Shown piece by piece: positions 9,481 to 9,604 of a DNA stretch of 9,604 nt. The stretch's first letter is position 1. Each line of letters begins with the position of its first letter. A model generated the notes under the pieces. The model made no database searches, was not told where the DNA came from, and saw nothing but the letters and a program-made list of their open reading frames with translations. The stretch lies in contig JABSRR010000016.1 in NCBI GenBank assembly GCA_013215025.1, forward strand, positions 1 through 9,604, read 5' to 3'. Made by a program: the position numbers and the translations under genes. The stretch comes from Pseudomonadales bacterium (lineage in GTDB: Bacteria > Pseudomonadota > Gammaproteobacteria > Pseudomonadales > DT-91).

Positions 9481-9518
9481 TCAGTACTTATCGGCTAAAG
9501 ATTAAAGAGGAAACAGCA

Positions 9519-9604
9519 ATGTTGAAAATCAAGCGTGGTGACGAAGTCATCGTGATCGCTGGTAAAGACAAAGGCAAGCGTGGCACTGTGGATACAATCC
9601 GCAA
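9519..9604 (+). CDS. rplX: 50S ribosomal protein L24, N-terminal part (3' end outside the window)
   Basis: The reading frame runs from ATG 9519 to the end of the window, giving 28 codons plus two bases: MLKIKRGDEVIVIAGKDKGK followed by RGTVDTIR. This is the KOW motif of L24, one of the first proteins to bind 23S rRNA domain I and a starter of 50S assembly. AAAGAGG at 9504-9510 is a strong ribosome-binding site eight bases upstream. Position after rplN is standard. L24 shares the 23S region that is mimicked ahead of rplC, so it is a second-choice ligand for that element. Confidence 0.96.
   Translation, partial: MLKIKRGDEVIVIAGKDKGKRGTVDTIR

Overview
This window is a translation-machinery locus of a gammaproteobacterium. 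It carries the end of the str operon (rpsG 3' end, fusA, tuf) followed on the same strand by the S10 operon (rpsJ, rplC, rplD, rplW, rplB, rpsS, rplV, rpsC, rplP, rpmC, rpsQ) and the start of the spc cluster (rplN, rplX 5' end). All gene calls rest on protein sequence recognition. Intermediate base composition, the gammaproteobacterial look of every r-protein, direct adjacency of tuf and rpsJ, and a 407-residue EF-Tu with a roughly 10-residue insert after NKAD all suggest a marine-type lineage near Cellvibrionales or Oceanospirillales rather than an enteric. The genus cannot be fixed from the window.

Layout: 1-255 is the rpsG 3' end. fusA (304-2421) and tuf (2460-3683) follow, and an intrinsic terminator at 3709-3737 closes the str operon. 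A 339-base non-coding gap holds that terminator, about 180 bases in which I see nothing convincing, and a strong sigma70-type promoter (TTGACG, 17 bases, TAATAT) with an A-rich upstream tract and a GC-rich discriminator. This promoter drives rpsJ. From rplC onward the genes are tightly packed, with gaps of 2 to about 40 bases or short overlaps. The window ends 86 bases into rplX.

The most interesting part is the 142-base spacer between rpsJ and rplC, which is unusually long for this operon. Positions 4416-4462 closely copy a small domain of 23S rRNA: helices H19 and H20 plus the GUG/CAC pairs that close them, about E. coli nucleotides 295-343. H19 keeps its stem through swapped base pairs and has a GAAA tetraloop in place of the natural loop. 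Several unpaired stretches are conserved letter for letter. As I recall the literature, this part of domain I is the primary binding region of L4 and L24. The L4 gene is the second gene downstream, and L4 is the known autogenous repressor of the E. coli S10 operon. The copied domain ends two bases before the rplC Shine-Dalgarno. I infer an autoregulatory rRNA-mimic leader, probably read by L4, placed inside the operon after rpsJ. The leader upstream of rpsJ is only about 70 bases and looks too short for the E. coli-type L4 attenuator.

The genes act together. S7, S10, S19, S3 and S17 build the 30S subunit; L3, L4, L23, L2, L22, L16, L29, L14 and L24 build the 50S subunit; EF-Tu and EF-G drive elongation on the finished ribosome. 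I see no mobile elements, CRISPR arrays, tRNAs or broken genes.
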